Shown piece after piece: positions 34,801 through 42,061 of a stretch of 64,000 nt of DNA. The DNA lies in the NCBI GenBank assembly GCA_946804195.1, contig CAMPEU010000001.1:1-64000 (forward strand), written 5' to 3'. Each line of letters begins with the position of its first letter. The stretch's first letter is position 1. This DNA is from an uncultured Candidatus Saccharibacteria bacterium (lineage in GTDB: Bacteria > Patescibacteriota > Saccharimonadia > Saccharimonadales > Saccharimonadaceae). Both the position numbers and the translations under genes were made by a program. The notes beneath the pieces are model-generated. The model was not told the DNA's origin, made no database searches, and saw only the letters and a program-made list of their open reading frames with translations.

Positions 34801-34893
34801 CAACCACCTCAGCAACCCAAAGTTCAGCAACCAACCCCACCACCAAAGCCACGCCAAGACAACGACGATATGGGCCTCCTGCGAGTGCGCTAG
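31858..34893 (+). CDS. VirD4/HerA-like membrane-anchored ATPase
   Basis: The 1011-residue protein has an N-terminal TM helix (about residues 5-25) and an uncharacterised region to ~390. Its ATPase domain has Walker A GQTGAGKSGT near residue 420, DPHGDF just after, and Walker B YLYVDEFQNF near 667, followed by VANQYISQM. This matches the TraC/VirD4/HerA group of DNA or protein-pumping ATPases. Residues after ~820 are Pro/Lys/Glu-rich and disordered. No relaxase or other T4SS gene is adjacent. The small membrane gene at 34920 follows, with its own -10 (TATAGT 34908-34913). Confidence 0.8.
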   Translation: MEIIAWIINLALQWYVWLPVVLILGYLTWRNYQRVDAIRATESTLLILEIPKANDKKELAAEQLFASLHGILRDRDELKQSGGIQEHLSFEIASVSGQIRFYVWVPTALRSFVEGQIYSQYPTVQIHEAEEDYVSHERQHSVIYSGEITLTDSEFLPIKTFQSFEVDPLAGITGTLAKLETTGEELWIQVLTRPIADEWHKASDSWIKTVKNGGSPFAFLSDGQGFDAKWLLGLLEALWRPPEQGVGGSGGSSKPEVSERNKTRISEAETKATKLGYRVKIRVAYLGESQTNAKLQMQALVGTFKQYNSTNLNGFKVTGTSFRKEDLEKYRSRLFADKGYILNIEEVASVFHLPHTNVETPNIVWASSKTAEPPSKLPIITGDDAIDENISAFGLTNFRGINHQFGMLRSDRSRHVYIIGQTGAGKSGTLELFALSDIYHNHGYAIIDPHGDFAINNMRFIPADRLKDVVYFNPADTAYPLGFNPLEIIDPNMKSNISSEVIGVLERMFSNSWGPRLEYILRYTILALLDRPNATMLDITRMLTDKKFRKETLSYSQDTVVLQFWNVEFSSWTEKFQAEAIAPILNKVGAFTANPIIRNIVGQPKSTFNIREMMDEGKILIVNLSKGLLGEDNSSVLGAFLVTKIQLAAMSRSDIPRIEDRRPFYLYVDEFQNFATDSFATILSEARKYGLNLTVANQYISQMSDTVRGAVFGNVGTMISFRVSADDAPILSKQFEPQFEPTDLLQMANRNFVINMVINGEKAPAFSARTLQLPPIQSDNTAFIVENTRTNYSRTREDIERFINESIQPPDYLMRKGPGNPRVKQSQPPEQQGPTPVVTPVSENPQPQQPNRPKFVIETPQGEAAVQTANKPTPVKETPRVEKPVKPAEKSETKEVSADDHKDKEADTPAKRKRSRSRRRKKDDSEDNTNNENKPEEKKNGEPPKSIVQPKPKAAPKQSEKTEHVNDLLKVKHHISEQPVPQPPQQPKVQQPTPPPKPRQDNDDMGLLRVR

Positions 34894-34919
34894 CGCTAGC
34901 GTTATGATATAGTGGAGCT

Positions 34920-35270
34920 ATGTTTAACTTCTTTGCACAGATTGACCCAGCAGCCCTCCAGGAGCAGATAACTGAAGCGAATAATCAGCAGGCGCAATTG
35001 CTCGAACTTGCCCAGACGATGCAGGAGTTCCTGAAGGCGTATCTTCCATTCCTGATTGCAGGGGCAGCCGTATTTGCACTATTCTTTTTGATACATGCAG
35101 TCAACAAAATGCGAGTGGATCGTGCAATTCTTCGCATCGATAAAAACCTCGAAAAACTCCTCGAAAAACATACCAGCGCACCCGCGCATGAATCAAAATC
35201 ATATGCGAACACGTACGAACCGAAACCGCCTCCAAATGACACTTCGAAACCATCAGCAGAGCAGACATAA
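34920..35270 (+). CDS. Small membrane protein, possible partner of the ATPase
   Basis: This 116-residue protein has a helical N terminus, one TM segment (about residues 40-60), a charged helix (RAILRIDKNLEKLLEKH) and a Pro-rich tail. Not recognised. TATAGT at 34908-34913 lies 6 nt before the ATG, so it can be transcribed leaderless, but it also follows the ATPase by only 26 nt. Proximity suggests a functional link. Confidence 0.65.
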   Translation: MFNFFAQIDPAALQEQITEANNQQAQLLELAQTMQEFLKAYLPFLIAGAAVFALFFLIHAVNKMRVDRAILRIDKNLEKLLEKHTSAPAHESKSYANTYEPKPPPNDTSKPSAEQT

Positions 35271-35283
35271 TCAGGTTCGATAT

Positions 35284-36567
35284 TTACGCTATTTCACTCT
35301 GATCAATAATACGCTCGACATCACCAATCGCATCACGAGTACCAGTCAGGTGTGTGTATTGTTGAGTTACTGTGGCGTAATCAGCGATCTCATCAACCGC
35401 ACGGCGAATGTCATCCATACGAATAGTGTCGAGCTTGCGCATGACTTTGCGGACGTCTGTCGGTTCGCGATAGGATTGAAGTTTGTTGACATGAGAGTCA
35501 ACTCGGTCTTCAGTAGAAAGCAACTGTCTGGCAAAAGCATGCTTGAACTGAGCTAGTTTACCTTGTAACTCACTATCCCCAAAATCAGCTCCGCGCTTGC
35601 TATATATTTCATCAAATATGGTCGTCGCCGTAGCGATGTTTTCTTTGTCAGTCGTCACTCCGCCGGATAGAGCCCAGGCGTCGGGGTGATTGAATGTCAT
35701 GGCATAGATTGAACCATCGTACGATATACCTTTGTCATACCGCATTCGCTCAAAGCAAGATAGCGCCAACGAGCCTAGCGCCACGCCAAACTCAAGCCGT
35801 CGTTCATTAAACGTATCTCGAAACTCGGATGACATAGGATAACCTACAGACATGCGCACATTGTTAGAGTCCTCACGTACGAGACCGGTACGATGATGTT
35901 CGCCCCACGCAACAGCAGGCGGAGTGTTCGCGTGCTGAGTAGTGTCTTGGTCCGCCTCAAAGTACCTACTAGCAAGCTGTGCAACTTCGTCGAGCTTTGC
36001 CTTGCCACTGACAATCAGCGCCATCTGGCCCAACTTGTAGTATTTGTCGTGGAGATCTTTGAGCGTATCAGTATCAAAGAAAATCTTGTCATGAAACCCT
36101 CCAACACTCCGACCATACGGCGCACCGTACATGGCATCCATGCTGGTAATTGTATGCATACGATCAATGCTATCGAGATTCGTTGTCATCTCTCGACGCA
36201 CCGCCTTCAATTCATGTTCCACACTTTCCTCGGGGAAATGCGTGTGTTGCAAAATCTGACTCAAATAATGCATATTAGGCTCCAACTCCAAGCCATTCGC
36301 ATAGTAGATGGTACGCGTGTAGTATGTATTGGCGTTCGTCATCATGCCTTTCGCTGTGGCATAGCGTCGCAGAGCCGTACGATTATCAAAATCATCGGTC
36401 TCTAGGTGTACACAATGCTCGAACACATGTGCCACACCCTCGTGACCAGGCTGTTCGTTGACACTCCCATAAGGGACAAAGACCGACACGTCATTGTTGC
36501 GAGCACCAGGTATGCGATCGTTATATACAGTTAATCCGTTGTCGAGTATTGCCTTTTCGAGTGCCAT
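35284..36567 (-). CDS. M16-family zinc metallopeptidase
   Basis: The 427-residue protein has the inverted zinc motif HxxEH as H47-V-F-E50-H51 and the third ligand Glu near residue 126 (KAVRREM). It then has the second M16 lobe (about 220-420) without the motif, as expected for processing-peptidase-like proteins. There is no signal peptide, so it is cytosolic or secreted by another route. The start is ATG 36567, with GGAGGAAA 4 nt upstream. TATAAT (minus, about 36598-36603) gives a short leader. It converges with the gene ending at 35270. Confidence 0.9.
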   Translation of the reverse strand: MALEKAILDNGLTVYNDRIPGARNNDVSVFVPYGSVNEQPGHEGVAHVFEHCVHLETDDFDNRTALRRYATAKGMMTNANTYYTRTIYYANGLELEPNMHYLSQILQHTHFPEESVEHELKAVRREMTTNLDSIDRMHTITSMDAMYGAPYGRSVGGFHDKIFFDTDTLKDLHDKYYKLGQMALIVSGKAKLDEVAQLASRYFEADQDTTQHANTPPAVAWGEHHRTGLVREDSNNVRMSVGYPMSSEFRDTFNERRLEFGVALGSLALSCFERMRYDKGISYDGSIYAMTFNHPDAWALSGGVTTDKENIATATTIFDEIYSKRGADFGDSELQGKLAQFKHAFARQLLSTEDRVDSHVNKLQSYREPTDVRKVMRKLDTIRMDDIRRAVDEIADYATVTQQYTHLTGTRDAIGDVERIIDQSEIA

Positions 36568-36660
36568 ATTTCCTCCAGAGTAGGTTAGTGGTCCTCATTA
36601 TACACCACCGACCCAAAGGGGTGGGGATTAAACCGTATTATTATTAGTAATATTTACATA

Positions 36661-36894
36661 ATGGATATTCTGTCAGACGGTGCGATCTATTCAGTATTCC
36701 ATGCAACAACGACCTGTCTCACGTGCAAAGATATCAACACCGATCATGAACGCAAGATACTGAATCAGCTCGATCTCGAGGATATATATTTAAATCCATC
36801 AAACAGTGCAATATTAGTCGCCGGCTTTCAAATGGCTATAACCAAGGGACTGCTTACCAACAATCAAATCTCTGTTGCTATAATAAACTCATGA
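36661..36894 (+). CDS. Hypothetical small protein
   Basis: This 77-residue frame has no TM segment and one CLTC pair. No SD is visible; an A/T-rich stretch with TAATAT lies just upstream of the ATG. Not recognised. Its last codons contain the -10 of the 17-codon frame at 36891. It may be a real small gene or chance. Confidence 0.4.
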   Translation: MDILSDGAIYSVFHATTTCLTCKDINTDHERKILNQLDLEDIYLNPSNSAILVAGFQMAITKGLLTNNQISVAIINS

Positions 36895-36944
36895 GTAAAA
36901 AACAACTGTGCCCACAATCAAAAAAAAGTAACAAACACCCGTAA
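36891..36944 (+). CDS. Possible leaderless 17-residue peptide
   Basis: TATAAT at 36879-36884 is exactly 6 nt from ATG 36891, the same spacing as at many longer leaderless genes here. The frame encodes a Lys-rich peptide (MSKKQLCPQSKKSNKHP) and stops at 36944. It may be a leader or small basic peptide, or the promoter may drive an untranslated RNA through the repeats downstream. Confidence 0.35.
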   Translation: MSKKQLCPQSKKSNKHP

Positions 36945-36950
36945 AACTCT

Positions 36951-36970
36951 ATAGAACAAAAATAGAACAC
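36951..36970 (+). repeat. 20-bp direct repeat, copy 1
   Basis: Identical to 37643-37662. Contains ATAGAACA followed by ATAGAACAC. Confidence 0.85.
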
Positions 36971-36994
36971 TTGTTCAATCAATCCAGAAGATAT

Positions 36995-37017
36995 TTACAG
37001 GGGTGTGACCCCTGTAA
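36995..37017. terminator. Perfect hairpin TTACAGGGGT/ACCCCTGTAA
   Basis: Ten paired bases close a 3-nt loop and are followed by GATTTTGTT. It could end transcription entering from 36879. Confidence 0.6.
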
Positions 37018-37642
37018 GATTTTGTTCTAAATGGGCATATTACCCCTGTCGACCCCTGTAATGAGAAATCCACATAAAAACCGTAGAAAATAGTATGTAA
37101 CGTACGTATCGACCAAGCAAAGAAGAAAAGTGGAGCAATAAATAGGGCAACACAAAAAAAGTGGGCGAACCGAGCAGGAATCCGGCGGATCAACATGCAT
37201 ACACATTCATATCAGACATAGTGACTTTGGGTCGCACAATATATCTTTTACGACATTACATATGTAAACATAAGTTGATTCAGTATACGTCTTCTCCAGG
37301 TACAAATAGGGGGGTTGGTCTTGTACGCGCCGTGTAGCGTAGGTTTATGTTTGCACTTTCGTACATGCACACCGCACTGTTACTATACACATTACCATAC
37401 GCATTACTCATACCTATATGGTACCCAATTATCATTTACCACAACACCCCGCATATGTGTCGCATTTGACTTTTCTGAGAAAATTATGTGTTCTATATGT
37501 TTTCCACAGCTAGTGCACTAAATTTTTCACGCACGCCTGTCTCCTATTTTTCACGCGCCTCCCCTACTTTTCTGAGAACATTTGACATTTTGCAAAAAGT
37601 ATATGTTTATATAGTTTTTTTGAATATTGTAAATATATGAAA

Positions 37643-37662
37643 ATAGAACAAAAATAGAACAC
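37643..37662 (+). repeat. 20-bp direct repeat, copy 2
   Basis: Identical to 36951-36970, located 29 bp before the stop of ftsQ. Confidence 0.85.
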
Positions 37663-37690
37663 CGTCGAGGGAGTGAGGAGGGTATTGCTA

Positions 37691-38638
37691 CTATAATTTA
37701 TAGTACGATCGCCCCGACACGCGAACATCGATATACTTGGGTACTATGTTCTTTCGACTCAGGTAATCTACAGTCTTTTTCATATCCTCTATCTGCTCCC
37801 CTACTGGGCGATCTAATGACAACTTGATTGGATACGGATGCTTGGTTATACGTAGCTGTATTTGTCGGGTCATGTTCTTTGGGATAAGTGCTTGCTTGAC
37901 CGTGATATCAAAGGTTCGAGCCGTATCGACAGCCAATCCGACAAACCGCAAAAATTTACTGCTCGCAATCACCGTACCGGCAATCTGTGGCACACCGCTG
38001 TCATCGACAATATTGACCTTTGGTTCATCAAAATAATTGACCCGAAAAGGTATACCATTCTTGTCGACATAGTAGCGATCGGATCCAATTAACCAACTCG
38101 CAACTGGTTTACGAAACGTCAACTCGAACTTAGTCGAAGCAAAGCCTCCGGGTCCATATGAGGATACTTCGTCAACCTCGCCTACAACCTGCCTCAGATA
38201 CTCAGACAGTTGTTCCTTATTGGTTAGCGTGCGTAACCTCTCTTGCGGGCGCGATCCAAGATAGTCGGAAATAGCACTGGTGTACCTCTCGGTTTTCAAA
38301 AGAGAGCTATCGACATTCGCGGATGACACTTGAACGCGTGCTGAAAACTCATAAATAAACCAAGTCAAGGACGCAGCAACCAGGACAAAACTTACGAATA
38401 AACCCGCCAGATATCGTCGGTGTGCCGCCAAATGATGGCTATGCGCCCGTGGAGATTTCAGGCTGGCACCTAGCTCGCTGGCGCTACTAATGATCGGGGA
38501 CACACTACCAACTAGCGTCCGATTACGTCGAAATAACGCACGACCTTTCTCCTCTTGCTGACGCCGCTCCGTTACCGCATCATCCCTTTGCCGACGGCGT
38601 GGAATTGCATTGTCACGTTTTTTACGAGCCCACTTCAC
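37691..38638 (-). CDS. ftsQ: Cell division protein FtsQ/DivIB
   Basis: The 315-residue protein has a long basic cytosolic N terminus (about 75 residues), one TM helix (about 76-100), a POTRA-like stretch and a beta domain (FELTFRKPVASWLIG, YYVDKNGIPF). It links the septal synthase FtsWI to the divisome. The start is GTG 38638, 2 nt after the murG stop, so it is the last gene of the dcw operon here. ftsA and ftsZ are not next to it. Confidence 0.8.
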   Translation of the reverse strand: MKWARKKRDNAIPRRRQRDDAVTERRQQEEKGRALFRRNRTLVGSVSPIISSASELGASLKSPRAHSHHLAAHRRYLAGLFVSFVLVAASLTWFIYEFSARVQVSSANVDSSLLKTERYTSAISDYLGSRPQERLRTLTNKEQLSEYLRQVVGEVDEVSSYGPGGFASTKFELTFRKPVASWLIGSDRYYVDKNGIPFRVNYFDEPKVNIVDDSGVPQIAGTVIASSKFLRFVGLAVDTARTFDITVKQALIPKNMTRQIQLRITKHPYPIKLSLDRPVGEQIEDMKKTVDYLSRKNIVPKYIDVRVSGRSYYKL

Positions 38639-38640
38639 GC

Positions 38641-39804
38641 TTAGGCTCGCTTTTTAGCATTCAAAATTATCGAGGCCATATCGCGAGCGGCGTTTGGTTT
38701 TGCATGCTTATGGAGATTCTGGCCCAACGTTTTTCGCAATGGCCCGTCCTTTAGGACTTTGACAACGGCATCTACAAGAGAGGTATCGTCTTGCTCGGTA
38801 AATTTATCCTCATCAAGCGATAATACAGCGTGCGAATCGATATACGGCTGAACATGTTTAACTTGCCAAACTAATCGCTTATTTGGCACGACAATCGTTG
38901 GACGAGCGACAGCTGCTAATTCCAATAATGACGTTGCGCCCGCACGCGACACAACAACATCAGCCGCACCCAAAATATCTGGAAGCCCATTATATACAAA
39001 ATCAGTTAGAACGAATCGCGTGTCATCCTGTGGCGTAATACTGCGTAGCTCATCATATTGCGCAGAACCAGATAGCAACATTACATTCGTATGCTTTAAC
39101 AATTCGTCCAAGTGAAGTGCAACTGCATTATTAATCGGACGCGCACCTTGACCGCCACCCGTTATAACAACTAGCGAGCGCTTTGAGTCAAAGCCTAACT
39201 CTGCCTTGACCTGGGTGCGCCTTTTATCGCTCAACACTTCATATGCAGAATCTATAGGAGTACCAACGTACTCTGTTTTTTCGGCCGGATAATCATAGTA
39301 ATCGAGCGGCATACCTGTGGCGATCCTGTTAGCAAACGGGGCTAGCAGACGGTTCGTCAGACCAGGATGTGCATCGCTATCATGAACAACAACAGGAATA
39401 CGTAGTAGCCACGCCGCAATACCTACAGGCAAGCAAACATAGCCACCTTTTGCGAACACGACATCGGGCCGCCACAAAATCATCCTCACGAAACTTTGCC
39501 CTATTCCAAAGGCGACCATAAATGCATCCAGGATATTCGGAAATATAATCGATGGAGTCGTTAGATGTTGTAATTTTGACAAATGATGATAGCGCCGAAA
39601 CTTACCTGCAACAATCGTTTGCGTTTGTACGGAACGATCGTACTGGGCGATAATTGAACGGGCTTCACTAATAAAACGACGATCGCACCAAAAACGTACG
39701 CGCGCCCTAGGGAACTCTTTATGTATTTCACGTAGTACGGCGACGACCGGTGTTACGTGCCCCCCGGACCCCCCTCCCACGCTGAGAATCTTTATATTCA
39801 TCAC
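38641..39804 (-). CDS. murG: UDP-GlcNAc transferase MurG
   Basis: The 386-387-residue protein starts MNIKILSVGGGSGGHVTPV, the MurG glycine-rich loop. It continues with DSDAHPGLTNR, GGGQGARPINNAV and SRAGATSLLELAA of the UDP-GlcNAc site. It makes lipid II from lipid I at the inner face of the membrane. ATG 39804 or 39801 is used, and the gene overlaps the end of ftsW by about 75 nt in another frame. TAAACT lies 8 nt upstream, a possible internal leaderless promoter. Confidence 0.95.
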   Translation of the reverse strand: MMNIKILSVGGGSGGHVTPVVAVLREIHKEFPRARVRFWCDRRFISEARSIIAQYDRSVQTQTIVAGKFRRYHHLSKLQHLTTPSIIFPNILDAFMVAFGIGQSFVRMILWRPDVVFAKGGYVCLPVGIAAWLLRIPVVVHDSDAHPGLTNRLLAPFANRIATGMPLDYYDYPAEKTEYVGTPIDSAYEVLSDKRRTQVKAELGFDSKRSLVVITGGGQGARPINNAVALHLDELLKHTNVMLLSGSAQYDELRSITPQDDTRFVLTDFVYNGLPDILGAADVVVSRAGATSLLELAAVARPTIVVPNKRLVWQVKHVQPYIDSHAVLSLDEDKFTEQDDTSLVDAVVKVLKDGPLRKTLGQNLHKHAKPNAARDMASIILNAKKRA

Positions 39805-41017
39805 TCTTTAGTTTACTACCAAAAACGGTATAGCGCGATAGCTGAAACGCCAGACCTAGCGCAGCTGCAATAAATACCATGCTCGTACCGCCAAAACTAA
39901 GGAGCGGTAACGTAATACCGGTTAGTGGCAATAAACCCACCATCGCACTAACATTTAGTATCACGTGTGCTGCCAGCCAGCCAAATACACCAATAACCAC
40001 CAACCGTAGACGAACATTCGGCATATGGTCAGCCACCTTGAGTAAGCGCATCAATAGTGCAGTAAATAACGATAGTATAGCAACGAGCCCCACGAAGCCA
40101 AACGTCTCACCCATGATCGCAAATACCGAGTCATTAATCGCTTCCGGCAGGTATCCAGTCGCCTGCACACTATTCCCTATTCCCACGCCAGCCAAGCCAC
40201 CCGTACCGATAGCAATCTTTGCATGTGTAATATGGTATGCTCCCGCATCATCTAGCGTTGATGCATCACCAGACAGAAACGTTGTGACACGATCGATCCT
40301 ATGTGGCGCAATCAAAATAAACAAGATCCCAGCAGCTACTAGAATACCCGCGATCAATAATCCCCATCTATATTTTAATCCGGCCATATACAGCATGACT
40401 GAGAGAAACGCCATCAGAGACACGCCTGTTCCCATGTCCTTTTGAATGACAATAACAAACAGCATAGCCAATCCCGCAACAACACCCAGTGGAATCAGTG
40501 TCTGAGATTTGTCATTGATTAGTCCCTGCTTGGCCCGCATGCCCAGAAAACTCGCAGCAAAAATCAAGACGCCAAACTTTAAAAACTCGGCAGGCTGCAG
40601 GCTACCAAATGGGCCAAGATCAAACCACCTACACGCACCCAATGAACACTGCGTAATAGCATCAACGTGCAAAATATTACCAAAAAATAACAAGGCAACA
40701 CATGCAATAAAACCCGCGACCAAAATTTTGCCAGCATTGTTTAGTAATAATCTATACGGAACAAATGATGCGACAACAAAGGCAACCAGCGCCAAAAACA
40801 AACTCATTGTCTGTTTGATAAAGAAATATGTTGAACCATAAAAATCGGTATCGTATGCATTATTCAATACATTCGCCCTCTGCGGTCCGATTGCATACAT
40901 TACAACAAGGCCCAAGAGCATCAATAAGCCCATGTACAATGCAATTTGATAATCTGGTCGATGTCGTCGACCGACGGCGTCGTCAGAGCGCTCTGCTAGA
41001 CGCTGAGAACGGGTCAC
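39728..41017 (-). CDS. ftsW: Septal peptidoglycan polymerase FtsW
   Basis: The 429-residue SEDS protein has about ten TM segments. Visible elements include QKDMGTG near the SEDS catalytic Asp region, FAIMGETFGFVG, and the C-terminal PLTGITLPLLSFGGTSM. The start GTG 41017 overlaps the mraY stop as GTGA, indicating translational coupling; an upstream Met would lie deep inside mraY. The C-terminal ~25 residues are basic (RGRGVRGARNTGRRRTT) and are encoded over the murG start. It works with the PBP at 42062-43801. Confidence 0.93.
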   Translation of the reverse strand: MTRSQRLAERSDDAVGRRHRPDYQIALYMGLLMLLGLVVMYAIGPQRANVLNNAYDTDFYGSTYFFIKQTMSLFLALVAFVVASFVPYRLLLNNAGKILVAGFIACVALLFFGNILHVDAITQCSLGACRWFDLGPFGSLQPAEFLKFGVLIFAASFLGMRAKQGLINDKSQTLIPLGVVAGLAMLFVIVIQKDMGTGVSLMAFLSVMLYMAGLKYRWGLLIAGILVAAGILFILIAPHRIDRVTTFLSGDASTLDDAGAYHITHAKIAIGTGGLAGVGIGNSVQATGYLPEAINDSVFAIMGETFGFVGLVAILSLFTALLMRLLKVADHMPNVRLRLVVIGVFGWLAAHVILNVSAMVGLLPLTGITLPLLSFGGTSMVFIAAALGLAFQLSRYTVFGSKLKSDEYKDSQRGRGVRGARNTGRRRTT

Positions 41018-42057
41018 AAAATGTGACCCCCCGTCAATGCAAGAAGAATACCGGTAAATGCCGCACCGGCACCAAGTACCCAGAATCGCATTGTAACTTT
41101 TGTCTCGGGCCAACCAACAGCCTCTAGGTGATGGTGAATCGGTGCCGAAAGAAATATCCTTCGGTGGAAATATTTCTTGCTCAAAATCTGTAGCGAGCTA
41201 GAACCGGCCTCGATAACAAATACGATTCCGATAACTGGCAGTAGAAAGAAGGTATTGGTCATCATCGCAACGACGCCCAAGCTCGTACCTAATGCGAAAC
41301 TACCAACATCGCCCATAAAGAATCTAGCAGGATAAATATTGAACCACAGATACGCTAGTAATGCACCTAGAACCGTAAAGCAAAAACCAGCTAACAATTC
41401 ATGTCCCTGCAATGTCGCAATAACACCAAACGCACCGTAGGCAATCGCAGATAAACCGCCAGCCAAGCCATCCAAGCCATCGCTTATATTAACTGCGTTA
41501 CCCATAGCAACAACAGCAAAGGCAAATAACGGTATCATCCACCACCCTATTACCCAATCACCCAAAAATGGTAAGTGAACCGCATCGTAACCGAGTTTTA
41601 CAGCAAAGTACCAGCCTAGCCCCGCCCCAAGTACCGTGATAGCCATAAACTTCACGCTTGTACGAAGACCGGCAGCTCCCCCGCCCCTACCCCGTACATT
41701 TATAATATCGTCTATTAGACCGACGAATCCACCACCGATGAGCGCAGCAAGTGGTAGCCATGTTTCAGCTCTGTCCATATTGAATGCTAGTGTCACACTC
41801 GCAACAGAAATCACCGTAATCATACCTGCCATTGTTGGAATATTACGCTCAAATTTTTCCTTATGAAGTTTCAAGAAAACTTTTAGCTTTTCACCATTTG
41901 TACTAGTTGTACGCTGGCGCTTCCAAAACTTATAACGATACGCGAAATATGTGTAGATAGGTGTCAGTAACATACCTAAAACAAATGCCGCAGCGCTTAG
42001 TAAAAGTATCATCGTGAGATCATCTGCCAATAGAGCTACAGTTGGTGTACTTGTCAT
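41014..42057 (-). CDS. mraY: Phospho-MurNAc-pentapeptide translocase MraY
   Basis: The 347-residue polytopic enzyme has the MraY signatures: FVGLIDDIINVRG (DD pair), NAVNISDGLDGLAGG, FMGDVGSFALG and APIHHHLEAVGWPE. It links phospho-MurNAc-pentapeptide to undecaprenyl phosphate. It starts 4 nt after the ftsI stop, and its TGA overlaps the GTG of ftsW. The presence of the lipid-II route shows that the cell makes its own wall. Confidence 0.95.
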   Translation of the reverse strand: MTSTPTVALLADDLTMILLLSAAAFVLGMLLTPIYTYFAYRYKFWKRQRTTSTNGEKLKVFLKLHKEKFERNIPTMAGMITVISVASVTLAFNMDRAETWLPLAALIGGGFVGLIDDIINVRGRGGGAAGLRTSVKFMAITVLGAGLGWYFAVKLGYDAVHLPFLGDWVIGWWMIPLFAFAVVAMGNAVNISDGLDGLAGGLSAIAYGAFGVIATLQGHELLAGFCFTVLGALLAYLWFNIYPARFFMGDVGSFALGTSLGVVAMMTNTFFLLPVIGIVFVIEAGSSSLQILSKKYFHRRIFLSAPIHHHLEAVGWPETKVTMRFWVLGAGAAFTGILLALTGGHIL

Positions 42058-42061
42058 GCAT

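Larger units (their letters stand above)
36951..37690. other. 740-bp repeat-rich non-coding region
   Basis: No credible gene is seen on either strand. A 20-bp sequence is repeated exactly at 36951-36970 and 37643-37662, each copy holding two ATAGAAC units; further GTTCTA units occur near 37024 and 37490. A perfect 10-bp hairpin lies at 36995-37017 with three nearby ACCCCTGT copies. CTTTTCTGAGAA occurs twice (near 37470 and 37567) and ATTTTTCACGC twice (near 37523 and 37547). TTTTCCACA at 37500-37508 resembles a DnaA box. The A/T-rich character suggests a regulatory, partition or origin-like element. Confidence 0.6.

Noticed and set aside
36951-37662. CRISPR array
   Set aside because: Only two copies of the 20-mer 692 bp apart, no regular spacing, no cas genes.
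36951-37690. Chromosomal replication origin
   Set aside because: Only one near-match to a DnaA box and no dnaA/dnaN nearby; repeats are GTTCTA-type rather than DnaA boxes. Left as an unexplained repeat region.
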